64,000 nucleotides of DNA from positions 2,604,001 through 2,668,000 of the forward strand of contig NZ_CP020105.1 in the NCBI RefSeq assembly GCF_002067135.1, given 5' to 3'. Positions 7,773 through 15,892 of this stretch are shown here, piece by piece. The translations under genes and the position numbers were made by a program. Source of the DNA: Spirosoma rigui. GTDB lineage: Bacteria; Bacteroidota; Bacteroidia; Cytophagales; Spirosomataceae. Within the stretch, counting starts at the first letter, position 1, and every line of letters begins with the position of its first letter. Below the pieces are notes generated by a model. It was not told where the DNA came from. It saw only the letters and a program-made list of their open reading frames with translations, and ran no database searches.

Positions 7773-9290
7773 ATGTGTATGCGATTGGCGTGGAAAGAGA
7801 TTAGGGTTGTGGTGACCCTGTTACTGGCAACTGGTGTGTCGGTAAACGCCCAGAACAGTGGAACACCGGCACGGACCGAGTCGTCGGCCGTATCGCCCGG
7901 TGCTGGAAACAGCAGGCAGGCTCGCTTGAACTTACAGCAATGCATCGATATCGCGCAGCAAAACAACATCCAGATTCGGCAGGGTCAGCTAACGGTCGCC
8001 AACAGCAATTTACAAGTTCGGCAAGCCCGCTTGAATCAGCTGCCGAGTGCCATTTTCCAGGCCAACCAGGCGCTTAACGGCGGTCGCAGTATTAACCCAC
8101 AGGATAACACGTTTGTCCAGCAGACCATCAACTCAAGCAGCTACCAGCTCAATACGTCGGCTACGGTTTACAACGGTATGGTACTGCGGAACACCGTCCG
8201 GCAAAATGAACTGGCCCTGCAAGCCGGACAGCAGGAATTGACCGCCACCAAAAACAATGTATCGCTAACGATAGCACAAAACTACCTGAATGTACTGACA
8301 GGAACGGAACAGCTGGCCGTTGCTGAACGGCAGGCCGATGTTACCCGGGCACAGCTCGACCGGACGCAGAAATTGGTCAATGCCGGATCGGTTCCGGAAG
8401 CAAATCTGTTTGAACTGCGGGCAACGCTGGCCAGCAACGAACTGGATATTATAAACGCTCAGAATACACTCGACCTGGCCAAGGTGTCGTTGTTGCAGGC
8501 CATGAATGTACCCATCGATCAGCAATTCGATGTGGAACCCATTAACGTGCCAGACCCGGGGCTGAACCCCTACGAGGCTAATGTGCAGCAGTTGTTTGAC
8601 GTAGCATCGACGAATCTGCCCGAAATAAAAGGTGCTGATCTCCGGGTGCAGAGTGCCAATCTGGGTGTTCAGGTAGCCAAGGGTGGTCTGTACCCGACAT
8701 TGTCGCTGAATGGAAACCTGAGCAGCGTCTTTTCCAGCGCAGCCCAGAACGTAATCAGAACCGGACAGTCGGTGCAGCAAACTATAGGCTTTATCACGGA
8801 CCCCACAACCGGCGCCCAGATCCCGATCAATGCATCAGTACCCGGAACAGACGTTACCGGCATTAAGTATTTTACCCAGCTTGGTAATAACTTCAACCAA
8901 TCGCTTTCACTGTTTTTGCGCGTCCCTATTTTTCAGGGTAACTTGTCACGAAACCGCATAACGACGGCTAAAATACAGCAGCAGAATGCTGAACTGACCG
9001 CCATGAATACCCGGTTAACGCTGCGCCAGCAGATCGAGACGGCTTATACGAACATGCGCGCCGGTGCCAACCGATACCGCGCTACACAGGCCCAGGTAGC
9101 CTCGCTGGAGCGGGCGTTTCAGGTGGCCGAAAGCCGGCTGAACGCGGGAGCGATCAACGCTACGGATTATAGTATTGCCAAATCGAACCTGGATCGGGCG
9201 CGGGCCAGCCTGGTGCAGTCCAAGTACGATTACGTGTTTAGAACGAAGATTTTAGATTTTTATCAGAACAAACCGCTTAGCTTTAATTAG
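7773..9290 (+). CDS. TolC-family outer-membrane channel
   Basis: The 505-residue protein has a signal peptide (basic start, hydrophobic VVVTLLLATGVSV, cleavage near NAQ). Two homologous halves follow, with LNLQQCIDIAQQNN and later LTLRQQIETAYTNM plus alanine/glutamine-rich helical stretches, the outer-membrane efflux pattern. It should trimerise into a channel across the outer membrane and periplasm for tripartite export. The frame opens at 7695, but residues before 7773 lack a signal sequence, so I use the ATG at 7773 (another ATG is at 7779). The HlyD-type adaptor starts 82 bases downstream, probably in the same transcript. Confidence 0.88.
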   Translation: MCMRLAWKEIRVVVTLLLATGVSVNAQNSGTPARTESSAVSPGAGNSRQARLNLQQCIDIAQQNNIQIRQGQLTVANSNLQVRQARLNQLPSAIFQANQALNGGRSINPQDNTFVQQTINSSSYQLNTSATVYNGMVLRNTVRQNELALQAGQQELTATKNNVSLTIAQNYLNVLTGTEQLAVAERQADVTRAQLDRTQKLVNAGSVPEANLFELRATLASNELDIINAQNTLDLAKVSLLQAMNVPIDQQFDVEPINVPDPGLNPYEANVQQLFDVASTNLPEIKGADLRVQSANLGVQVAKGGLYPTLSLNGNLSSVFSSAAQNVIRTGQSVQQTIGFITDPTTGAQIPINASVPGTDVTGIKYFTQLGNNFNQSLSLFLRVPIFQGNLSRNRITTAKIQQQNAELTAMNTRLTLRQQIETAYTNMRAGANRYRATQAQVASLERAFQVAESRLNAGAINATDYSIAKSNLDRARASLVQSKYDYVFRTKILDFYQNKPLSFN

Positions 9291-9292
9291 TG

Positions 9293-9365
9293 AAGGAGCG
9301 AAGGAGGATAATGGGCGTTTTTAGTCTGCATGACCACCGTTCACTCTTTCACTCTTTCGCTCCTT
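9293..9365. repeat. Intergenic inverted repeat with TCACTCTT units between tolC-like and adaptor genes
   Basis: AAGGAGCGAAGGAG pairs with CTCTTTCGCTCCTT (13 of 14 plus one G-T). The right arm also contains two copies of TTCACTCTT, like the element at 4296-4367. It ends eight bases before the adaptor ATG, so it sits in the intercistronic region and could modulate the downstream gene. Confidence 0.5.
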
Positions 9366-9372
9366 TGTAACT

Positions 9373-10788
9373 ATGAAGAAGAAGTCAAATCGCATTTGGT
9401 GGATATTAGGTGGGCTCGTTGTGCTGCTCGTGGGCGGATTGGTTGCTGCCAAACAAACTGGTATAATTGGAAAGCCCAAATCGACCGAAGTAGATTTTGC
9501 AACGGTTAGCCGCACCGATATAACAGAGCGGGTAACGGCGTCGGGACGGGTACAGCCCCAGGTGGAGGTCAAAATAAGCCCCGATGTATCGGGTGAGATC
9601 ATTGGCCTGTATGTCAACGAAGGTGATCCCGTCAAAGCCGGTCAGTTGCTGGTCCGGATCCGGCCTGACAACTACGAATCGCTCCTGTCGCGCGCGCAGG
9701 CAACGGTCAACTCCAGCCAGGCGCAGTTTGAACAGGCGAAAGCATCGGTTTCGCAATCCGAAGCGCGGCTGATTCGCGCCAAGGCAGACTATGACCGCAA
9801 TCGTAAACTGCTGGCCGATAAAGTTATATCAACGGCCGACTTTGAAACCAGCGAGTCGAACTACAACGTAGCGAAGCAGGAGGTGGAAGCCGCAAAAGCC
9901 AACGTCCGGGCGGCCCAGTTCAACATCCAGAGTTCAAGAGCGGGTCTGCGCGATGCCAGTGAAAACCTCCGTAAGACAACGATCTACGCGCCCGTAAATG
10001 GTACGGTATCCAAGTTGAATGTCGAATTGGGTGAGCGGGTGGTAGGTACATCCCAGATGGCTGGTACGGAGATCATGCGGATCGCCAACCTGCAGAACAT
10101 GGAAGTGCGGGTCAACGTCAACGAAAACGATATTGTACGGGCCAATCTGGGTGATACGGCTGATATTGAAGTGGATTCCTACACCACAGCCGGCCGTAAA
10201 TTCAAAGGCATCGTGTACGAGATTGCCAATACGGCCAACGGCCTGACGAGTGGGGCAGGGGCAGCTGCCGCTTCGCTTTCTGCCGATGCGGTTACGGAGT
10301 TTGAAGTGAAGGTGAAAATTCTGAATGACTCGTACGCTGATCTGCTGGCGTCGAAAGACAAGAAAGGGTATCCTTTTAAGCCGGGCATGACAGCGTCGGT
10401 CGAAATCATCACTGACCGCAAATCGGGTGTGCTGGCGGTTCCGATAGCCGCCGTGACAACCCGTGGCAACGAAGCCAGCGTGGAGGATACAGAACCAAGG
10501 TCGAGCGGTACTGTCAGCGATAAACCGGCTAACGCCGTCGAAAAGAAGGAAAAAGTTAAAGAGGTTGTTTTTGTGAACGTGGGCGGTAAAGCGGTTCTGC
10601 GTGAAGTGAAAACGGGTATCAGTGATTTCGAAAATATCGAGATTCTGTCAGGTCTTAAGCCGGGTGAACAGATTGTTTCCGGTCCGTTCATTGCCGTGTC
10701 GAAGCGGCTGAAGGATGGTGAACTCGTTGTAAAACGTGATCCCAAGAAGCTGGACAGGAAAAAAGAAAAAGACGCCGAAGAGGATTAG
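9373..10788 (+). CDS. Periplasmic adaptor of the HlyD/MacA type
   Basis: The 471-residue protein has one N-terminal membrane anchor (about residues 8-27), then a barrel-sandwich strand (VKISPDVSGEIIGLYVNEGD, about 56-75). A long alanine/glutamine coiled coil (about 95-205), the returning lipoyl half (IYAPVNGTVSKLNVELGE) and a beta-barrel domain follow. A charged, lysine-rich C-terminal tail ends the protein. This is the adaptor layout linking an inner-membrane transporter to TolC. The long insert before the last strand (about 370-400, EDTEPRSSGTVSDK) and the very basic/acidic tail are unusual. No permease gene follows, which is unexpected for this operon type. Confidence 0.88.
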   Translation: MKKKSNRIWWILGGLVVLLVGGLVAAKQTGIIGKPKSTEVDFATVSRTDITERVTASGRVQPQVEVKISPDVSGEIIGLYVNEGDPVKAGQLLVRIRPDNYESLLSRAQATVNSSQAQFEQAKASVSQSEARLIRAKADYDRNRKLLADKVISTADFETSESNYNVAKQEVEAAKANVRAAQFNIQSSRAGLRDASENLRKTTIYAPVNGTVSKLNVELGERVVGTSQMAGTEIMRIANLQNMEVRVNVNENDIVRANLGDTADIEVDSYTTAGRKFKGIVYEIANTANGLTSGAGAAAASLSADAVTEFEVKVKILNDSYADLLASKDKKGYPFKPGMTASVEIITDRKSGVLAVPIAAVTTRGNEASVEDTEPRSSGTVSDKPANAVEKKEKVKEVVFVNVGGKAVLREVKTGISDFENIEILSGLKPGEQIVSGPFIAVSKRLKDGELVVKRDPKKLDRKKEKDAEED

Positions 10789-11084
10789 CATAAGCACCGC
10801 CAGCAATAGCTGCGGCACTGTAAACGGTGTCTCTCTGCGAAGTCAGGGGCATAACAACGTCGACAACCTGAGTGGCCTTCGTGGTCAACGTACTCAGCTT
10901 GTCGACGTTACTGTTGGGAGAAGTACGTATGGTAAGAAAGGGGCATAGCGTCGAAAGCGAAGAGCGAACTTGGCCGACAGGGGAGGTACCTGTTTCATCT
11001 GGCTAAGGGGACTAATCGACCAGTTTCGCTACTCAGCGCTGGTTGGTTGTACTGTATTCCCCGCTTTCTTTCTTTCTTTACCCC
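10789..11084. other. Non-coding stretch with a near-perfect 18-bp inverted repeat (10856-10909)
   Basis: The arms at 10856-10873 and 10892-10909 (AACGTCGACAACCTGAGT and its partner) pair at 17 of 18 positions around an 18-base loop. There is no T-run after it, and it lies 68 bases after the adaptor stop. I see no convincing gene in the stretch. It may be a terminator of atypical form, an RNA element or a regulator site. Confidence 0.5.
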
Positions 11085-12089
11085 ATGAAATCAACTCAAC
11101 CAACCCGCGTAACCATGGTCGGTGGGGGTAGCTGGGCAACGGCACTCATCAAAATACTATCGGAAAACAACGTAGTCATCAAATGGTGGATGCGTAGCCA
11201 GGCCGACGCTGACCACATCAAAAAATACCACCACAATAAGAGCTACCTGAGCGACGTACAAATCAATACGCGCAAAGTGAAAGTCTGTACAAAAATTACG
11301 GAAGCCTTTAAAGATAGTGACTACATCATTCTGGCTGTGCCAGCCGCATTCGTCGCCGACGCACTACGGGGTTTGAAACCTGCTCAGTTTGCGGGTAAAC
11401 ACGTTGTATCGGCCATCAAAGGCATGGTACCGGCCACCAATCAACTCGTTACAGACTGGGTCAGTGATCAATACGGCGTGCCAACGGGTCAGATTGCGGT
11501 TATCGCCGGTCCCTGTCATGCCGAAGAGGTGGCTCTGGAGAAGCACTCCTACCTCACCATTGCCTCACCGGACGCTACGTGTGCCGAGCGCGTGGCCAGC
11601 CTGTTAAGCTGCCGGTATGTACAAACGACCCCCGTTGATGACATTTACGGTATCGAATACTCGGCGGTGATGAAAAATATCATTGCGCTGGCCAGTGGAA
11701 TAACCCGTGGGTTGGGCTACGGCGATAATTTCCAGGCGGTGCTGGTTTCCAACGCTATGCAGGAAATCAAGCGGTTTGTCGATGCGATTTACCCCAAGCA
11801 CCGGGATCTGAGCGGTTCGGCCTACCTGGGTGACCTGCTTGTGACAGCGTATTCACCCTTCAGCCGAAATCGTACGTTCGGTACCCTGATCGGCCGGGGG
11901 TACACCATTCAATCGGCGCAGGCGGAAATGAATATGATTGCGGAGGGGTACTATGCGGTCAAAAGCATTTACGAACTCAACCAGCGCTTCGGCGTTGATA
12001 TGCCGATCATGCAGGCCGTGTACGCTATTTTGTACGAACGGGCAGCCCCCACGAACGAAATGAACCTGCTCAAGGAAAAGCTTAAATAG
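11085..12089 (+). CDS. gpsA: NAD(P)-dependent glycerol-3-phosphate dehydrogenase
   Basis: The 334-residue protein carries the Rossmann loop VGGGSWATAL (about residues 12-21), GPCHAEEVALEKHSY, and the catalytic-lysine helix YSAVMKNIIALASGI. It also has the substrate loop GSAYLGDLLVTAYSPFSRNRTFG. GpsA makes sn-glycerol-3-phosphate from dihydroxyacetone phosphate for phospholipid synthesis in the cytoplasm. The ATG at 11085 is chosen because the upstream in-frame TTG (11043) would add a non-conserved hydrophobic stretch. Its stop codon forms the first bases of a long hairpin shared with the convergent HIT gene. Confidence 0.93.
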   Translation: MKSTQPTRVTMVGGGSWATALIKILSENNVVIKWWMRSQADADHIKKYHHNKSYLSDVQINTRKVKVCTKITEAFKDSDYIILAVPAAFVADALRGLKPAQFAGKHVVSAIKGMVPATNQLVTDWVSDQYGVPTGQIAVIAGPCHAEEVALEKHSYLTIASPDATCAERVASLLSCRYVQTTPVDDIYGIEYSAVMKNIIALASGITRGLGYGDNFQAVLVSNAMQEIKRFVDAIYPKHRDLSGSAYLGDLLVTAYSPFSRNRTFGTLIGRGYTIQSAQAEMNMIAEGYYAVKSIYELNQRFGVDMPIMQAVYAILYERAAPTNEMNLLKEKLK

Positions 12090-12147
12090 CCCAACCGTCC
12101 CCGATTTGGATAACAGCACGTTATCCCAGTTGGGGACGGTTGGGCTA
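12087..12147. terminator. Bidirectional terminator hairpin between gpsA and the HIT gene
   Basis: The outer stem is a perfect 16 bp (TAGCCCAACCGTCCCC and its complement at 12132-12147). After a short internal mismatch there is an inner 7-bp stem GGATAAC/GTTATCC. The gpsA TAG stop is the first triplet of the left arm. The right arm ends five bases before the end of the HIT coding frame. Confidence 0.8.
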
Positions 12148-12151
12148 TACC

Positions 12152-12541
12152 TTACAGGTACTGCCGGATTTTCTCCGCCGTTTCTGCCAGTTCTTCCTGC
12201 GTCGGGTTCATCTTGCTGCCGAAATTCATGTCGGCCATGGAGTTGAGCGGAATCAGGTGAACGTGGGCGTGGGGGACTTCCAGCCCGATCACGGCTACAC
12301 CAATACGTTTGCACGGGATTGCTTTTTCGATAGCTGGAGCAATCCGTTTGGCAAACGCCATCAGGCCGGTGTACAGATCATCGTCCAGCGCGAAGAGGTA
12401 ATCGACTTCTTTTTTGGGAATGACCAGCGTATGCCCCGTCGTAGTGGGCATGACGTCCAGAAAAGCCAGGTAATCGTCGGTCTCGGCAATCTTGTGGGCC
12501 GGAATCTCACCGGCCACAATACGCGAAAAGATAGTAGGCAT
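12152..12541 (-). CDS. HIT-family (Hint-type) nucleotide phosphoramidase
   Basis: The 129-residue protein begins PTIFSRIVAGEIPAHKI and has the histidine triad HAHVHLIP near residue 98, the defining motif of HIT hydrolases. Hint proteins cleave AMP-amine conjugates such as aminoacyl-adenylates; the physiological role is usually unclear. It is cytoplasmic and of normal length. It starts 12 bases after the greA stop, so greA and this gene are very likely one transcript, a pairing seen widely in Bacteroidota. Confidence 0.9.
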   Translation of the reverse strand: MPTIFSRIVAGEIPAHKIAETDDYLAFLDVMPTTTGHTLVIPKKEVDYLFALDDDLYTGLMAFAKRIAPAIEKAIPCKRIGVAVIGLEVPHAHVHLIPLNSMADMNFGSKMNPTQEELAETAEKIRQYL

Positions 12542-12553
12542 AGGCTGCTGGGA

Positions 12554-13027
12554 TTACCGGGCTATATCGACCACTTCAAATTCGAGAACACCCGCCGGTA
12601 CGGTAATGGTGGCTTTGTCACCAACCCGTTTGCCCAGCAGTCCTTTACCAATAGGCGAGCCAACCGAGATGCGGCCTGCTTTCAGGTCGGCTTCTTCCTC
12701 CGAAACCAGCGTGTACAGCATTTCGGCCCCGCTCTTTATGTTCTTGATCTTTACCTTCGAAAGAACGGATACCTGCGACGCGTCAATCGTTGACTCATCG
12801 AGTATACGGGCGTTGGCTACGACTTCTTCGAGCTTCGAGATCTTCAGTTCGTGAAGACCCTGTGCATCCTTGGCTGCGTCGTACTCCGCATTCTCGCTGA
12901 GATCGCCTTTGTCGCGGGCTTCGGCAATTTGATGGGCTATGGCTGACCGGCCTTTGGTTTTTAACTCGTTTAACTCAGCCTTAAGACGATTGAGGCCTTC
13001 TTCAGTGTAATATGAAATCTTTGCCAT
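12554..13027 (-). CDS. greA: Transcription elongation factor GreA
   Basis: The 157-residue protein begins with an N-terminal coiled coil (TEEGLNRLKAELNELKTKGR) containing ARDKGDLSENAEYDAAKD, the acidic finger tip that inserts into the RNA polymerase secondary channel. It ends with the C-terminal FKBP-like domain SPIGKGLLGKRVGDKATI. GreA stimulates transcript cleavage to rescue stalled RNA polymerase. Start at the ATG ending at 13027. A possible promoter lies 240 bases upstream (13267-13297). Confidence 0.95.
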   Translation of the reverse strand: MAKISYYTEEGLNRLKAELNELKTKGRSAIAHQIAEARDKGDLSENAEYDAAKDAQGLHELKISKLEEVVANARILDESTIDASQVSVLSKVKIKNIKSGAEMLYTLVSEEEADLKAGRISVGSPIGKGLLGKRVGDKATITVPAGVLEFEVVDIAR

Positions 13028-13337
13028 GATAAAGTACTTACTCGTTTTTCACATTGGTTTGGCGACGCTCCACTAAAAACAAAAAGAACGGTACACCGAC
13101 CGTTCTGCAACCAAATTGGTTTTCTTTGCAGCCGCGTCAGGGTCGCTGTCGGAATACCGAAGCGAGCGGTTCAGGAACGTGTTTAGTTGTTCGTCGCATG
13201 GTTGAAGCCGTTTTTCGGCCAATTGCACTCGTGACGCAGCGCGTTGGATATAACGCGATTGTGCTACAAAAATAACAATACTTACGGGCTATTTCAACAA
13301 GCAGCCCACTTGCTTCGTAAAAACCGATTTGCTGAAA
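13028..13337. other. Divergent greA-fmt intergenic region
   Basis: The 310 bases hold no supported gene. On the minus strand TTG-N20-TATTTTTG (13267-13297) fits a promoter for greA, giving a leader of about 230 bases, which is long and makes the assignment uncertain. Confidence 0.35.
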
Positions 13338-14264
13338 ATGGTAGAACCACTCCGAATTGTGTTTATGGGAACTCCCGATTTTGCGGTCACAAGCCTGGAA
13401 CGGTTACTGGGTGGCGGGTGTCAGGTCGTTGCCGTTGTCACAGCGCCCGATCGTCCTTCCGGGCGTGGGCTGACCCTAACGCCGTCGCCAGTTAAGAAAG
13501 CTGCCGAAGCCGCTAACCTACCGGTTTTGCAGCCCGAAAAACTTCGCGATCCCGCTTTTCTGACCGAATTAGCCAGTTACAAAGCCGATTTACAGGTCGT
13601 TGTTGCCTTCCGGATGCTCCCCGAAGTTGTCTGGTCTATGCCAACCGTTGGTACTTTCAACCTGCACGGATCGCTGCTACCGCAGTATCGGGGAGCAGCG
13701 CCCATCAACTGGGCCATCATCAATGGGGAGTTGCAAACCGGGGTGACTACGTTTTTCATCGAAAAAGAGATCGATACGGGGCAGATGATTTTCCAGGACC
13801 AGGAGCCAGTCTACCCGGACGATACCGCCGGTACGCTGCATGACCGGCTGATGGAACGAGGAGCCGCATTAGTACTCAAAACGGTACGGGCCATTGAAGC
13901 GGGCGAGTACCCCCGAACGCCCCAGCCTACCGCCGATACGTTGAAGCCAGCGCCGAAGCTGAGTCGTGAAACCACCGAAATCAACTGGAACCAGCCCGTA
14001 AGTACCATTCGAAACTTCGTGCGGGGGCTGTCGCCCTATCCAACGGCCTGGACGCTGATCAATGGTCGGTTCTTTAAAGTGTATGACGTGTCCGTCGCCA
14101 ACGAATCACCATTTGCGGCTGAGCCGGGCGAAGCCTATACGGATCACAAGAAATTGATCCTGGTCCGGGCGGCTGACGGCTGGCTGTCGATCAACTCGCT
14201 GCAGGCCGAGGGTAAACGACGCATGACCGCTGAAGAGTTTTTGCGGGGTAACAAGCTTTTATAG
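13338..14264 (+). CDS. fmt: Methionyl-tRNA formyltransferase
   Basis: The 308-residue enzyme begins PLRIVFMGTPDFAV, has the folate-binding and catalytic loop FNLHGSLLPQYRGAAPINW (Asn and His of the active site) and the catalytic Asp in IDTGQM. It also has the C-terminal OB domain beginning near ETTEINW. It formylates initiator Met-tRNA with 10-formyl-tetrahydrofolate. I use the ATG at 13338; an in-frame TTG sits at 13329. Def is not adjacent. It ends 22 bases before the exported deacetylase gene. Confidence 0.94.
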   Translation: MVEPLRIVFMGTPDFAVTSLERLLGGGCQVVAVVTAPDRPSGRGLTLTPSPVKKAAEAANLPVLQPEKLRDPAFLTELASYKADLQVVVAFRMLPEVVWSMPTVGTFNLHGSLLPQYRGAAPINWAIINGELQTGVTTFFIEKEIDTGQMIFQDQEPVYPDDTAGTLHDRLMERGAALVLKTVRAIEAGEYPRTPQPTADTLKPAPKLSRETTEINWNQPVSTIRNFVRGLSPYPTAWTLINGRFFKVYDVSVANESPFAAEPGEAYTDHKKLILVRAADGWLSINSLQAEGKRRMTAEEFLRGNKLL

Positions 14265-14286
14265 TGTACACGACACTGGTCCTACA

Positions 14287-15291
14287 ATGCATTCTACATA
14301 CTACCGTATCGCTCTTTTCCTGCTGACGACGACCAGTTATGTATCGGCTCATGCTCAGGCACCAACTTATGCTGAACGACTGGGCTTTCCCAAAGGCAAG
14401 AAAGTAATCATTCTGCATGTCGATGATGCCGGTATGAGTTACGAGTCGAATCTGGGTACTATAAACGCCGTCGATAAAGGGATCGCCAGTTCAACCAGCG
14501 TGATGATGCCCTGCGGCTGGGTACCTCAATTTTTTGATTACCTGAAAACCAAGCCATCACTGGACGCGGGTGTTCACCTGACGCTGACCGCTGAATGGAA
14601 TACGTATCGGTGGTCACCCCTCGTGGGACGGGAGAAAGCGCCGGGACTCTACGATGAACAGGGCGCGTTCTGGCATTCGGTTGCGCAGGTTGTTGAACAC
14701 GCATCGGCCGATGAGGTTGATGCCGAAATCAGAGCGCAGCTGGCCCGTTACCGATCGTTCGGGGTGGAGCCAACCCATATGGATTCGCACATGGGTACGC
14801 TGTTCGAACCTAAATTTCTGCCCCGCTACGTGAAACTGGCGATGGACGAGAAAATTCCAATTTTGTTTCCCGGGGGGCATGCCTCACTAATCATCAAAGC
14901 CAACAACATACCGGCCGATCGACAGCAGTTGATCAAACAGGTTGGCGAGCAGCTCTGGAAGGCGGGCTTACCCGTCTTGGACGACCTGGACGGCACCAGT
15001 TATGGCTGGAATCTGCCAGCGGGGACCCCCTTGACCGATGCAAATTTACAGCGGTACAAAACGCAGAAGTTTTCGGAACTGCTGACCTCCGCCCGGCCCG
15101 GACTCACGTATATCATTATGCATTGTACCAGCGCAACACCTACGTTTGATCAGATCACTACGTCGGGAGCAACCCGCCAGGGGGATATGCTGGCGATGAT
15201 GGACCCGGCACTGAAGAAATTCATCGACAAAGAAGGAATTATCGTTACCACCTGGCGCGAACTGATGGAACGGCGCAAAAAGGTACAGTAG
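14287..15291 (+). CDS. Exported YdjC/ChbG-type carbohydrate deacetylase
   Basis: The 334-residue protein has a signal peptide (about residues 1-22, hydrophobic IALFLLTTTSYVSA, cleavage near HAQ). The YdjC fold follows: HVDDAGMS with the metal Asp-Asp (about 43), DAGVHLTLT with metal His, and PTHMDSHMGT with the third-metal histidine. Family enzymes remove acetyl groups from chito-oligosaccharides or related sugars, mostly in the cytoplasm, so an exported form is notable. The substrate is not predictable. It follows fmt closely and may share its transcript. Confidence 0.82.
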   Translation: MHSTYYRIALFLLTTTSYVSAHAQAPTYAERLGFPKGKKVIILHVDDAGMSYESNLGTINAVDKGIASSTSVMMPCGWVPQFFDYLKTKPSLDAGVHLTLTAEWNTYRWSPLVGREKAPGLYDEQGAFWHSVAQVVEHASADEVDAEIRAQLARYRSFGVEPTHMDSHMGTLFEPKFLPRYVKLAMDEKIPILFPGGHASLIIKANNIPADRQQLIKQVGEQLWKAGLPVLDDLDGTSYGWNLPAGTPLTDANLQRYKTQKFSELLTSARPGLTYIIMHCTSATPTFDQITTSGATRQGDMLAMMDPALKKFIDKEGIIVTTWRELMERRKKVQ

Positions 15292-15357
15292 CACACCTGC
15301 CTGGAGTCGGGACAACGCTTTTGCCGAATTCCCGCCCGGTAGACAGTATACAAGACT

Positions 15358-15849
15358 ATGAAAATAAGTATGATTGCTGCCGTAGCGCAGAACCACGTCA
15401 TTGGCCGCAAAAACGATTTACCCTGGCACCTGCCCGACGATTTTGCTTTTTTCAAACGGAAAACGAGCCATCATCCCATCATCATGGGGCGTAAATCGCT
15501 GGAATCGCTTGGCAAGCCGCTACCGAATCGTACCAATATTGTTATTACGCGTAATAAAGGTTTACAGGCCGCTGGCGTCACTATTGTACACACGCTGGAC
15601 GAGGCCATTGCGGCAGCACGATCAATTAATCAGGAGGAAATATTCGTCATTGGTGGAGCCGAAGTTTACACCATGGCGCTGCCCGTAGCCACTACGTTGT
15701 ACCTGACCGAAATCCATCGCGACTACGAAGGCGACGCGTATTTCCCTGAAGTGGATAAGCGTGAGTGGAACGAAGTAAGCCGGGTGCCCCATGCCGCCGA
15801 TGAGCGGCATGAAGTTGGCTTCGATTTTGTCACCTACGAACGAAAATAG
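15358..15849 (+). CDS. folA: Dihydrofolate reductase
   Basis: The 163-residue enzyme begins KISMIAAVAQNHVIGRKNDLPWHLPDDF, with the catalytic Asp in the LPDDF loop. The NADPH-binding segments PIIMGRKSLESLG and IFVIGGAEVYTMAL and the C-terminal FVTYER are also present. DHFR regenerates tetrahydrofolate for thymidylate and purine synthesis and feeds the formyl donor used by fmt about 1.1 kb upstream. Length is typical. Confidence 0.95.
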   Translation: MKISMIAAVAQNHVIGRKNDLPWHLPDDFAFFKRKTSHHPIIMGRKSLESLGKPLPNRTNIVITRNKGLQAAGVTIVHTLDEAIAAARSINQEEIFVIGGAEVYTMALPVATTLYLTEIHRDYEGDAYFPEVDKREWNEVSRVPHAADERHEVGFDFVTYERK

Positions 15850-15892
15850 CAGGATGGACATAGCCCGGGCTGAAACGCAGGGTACAGGCGTA

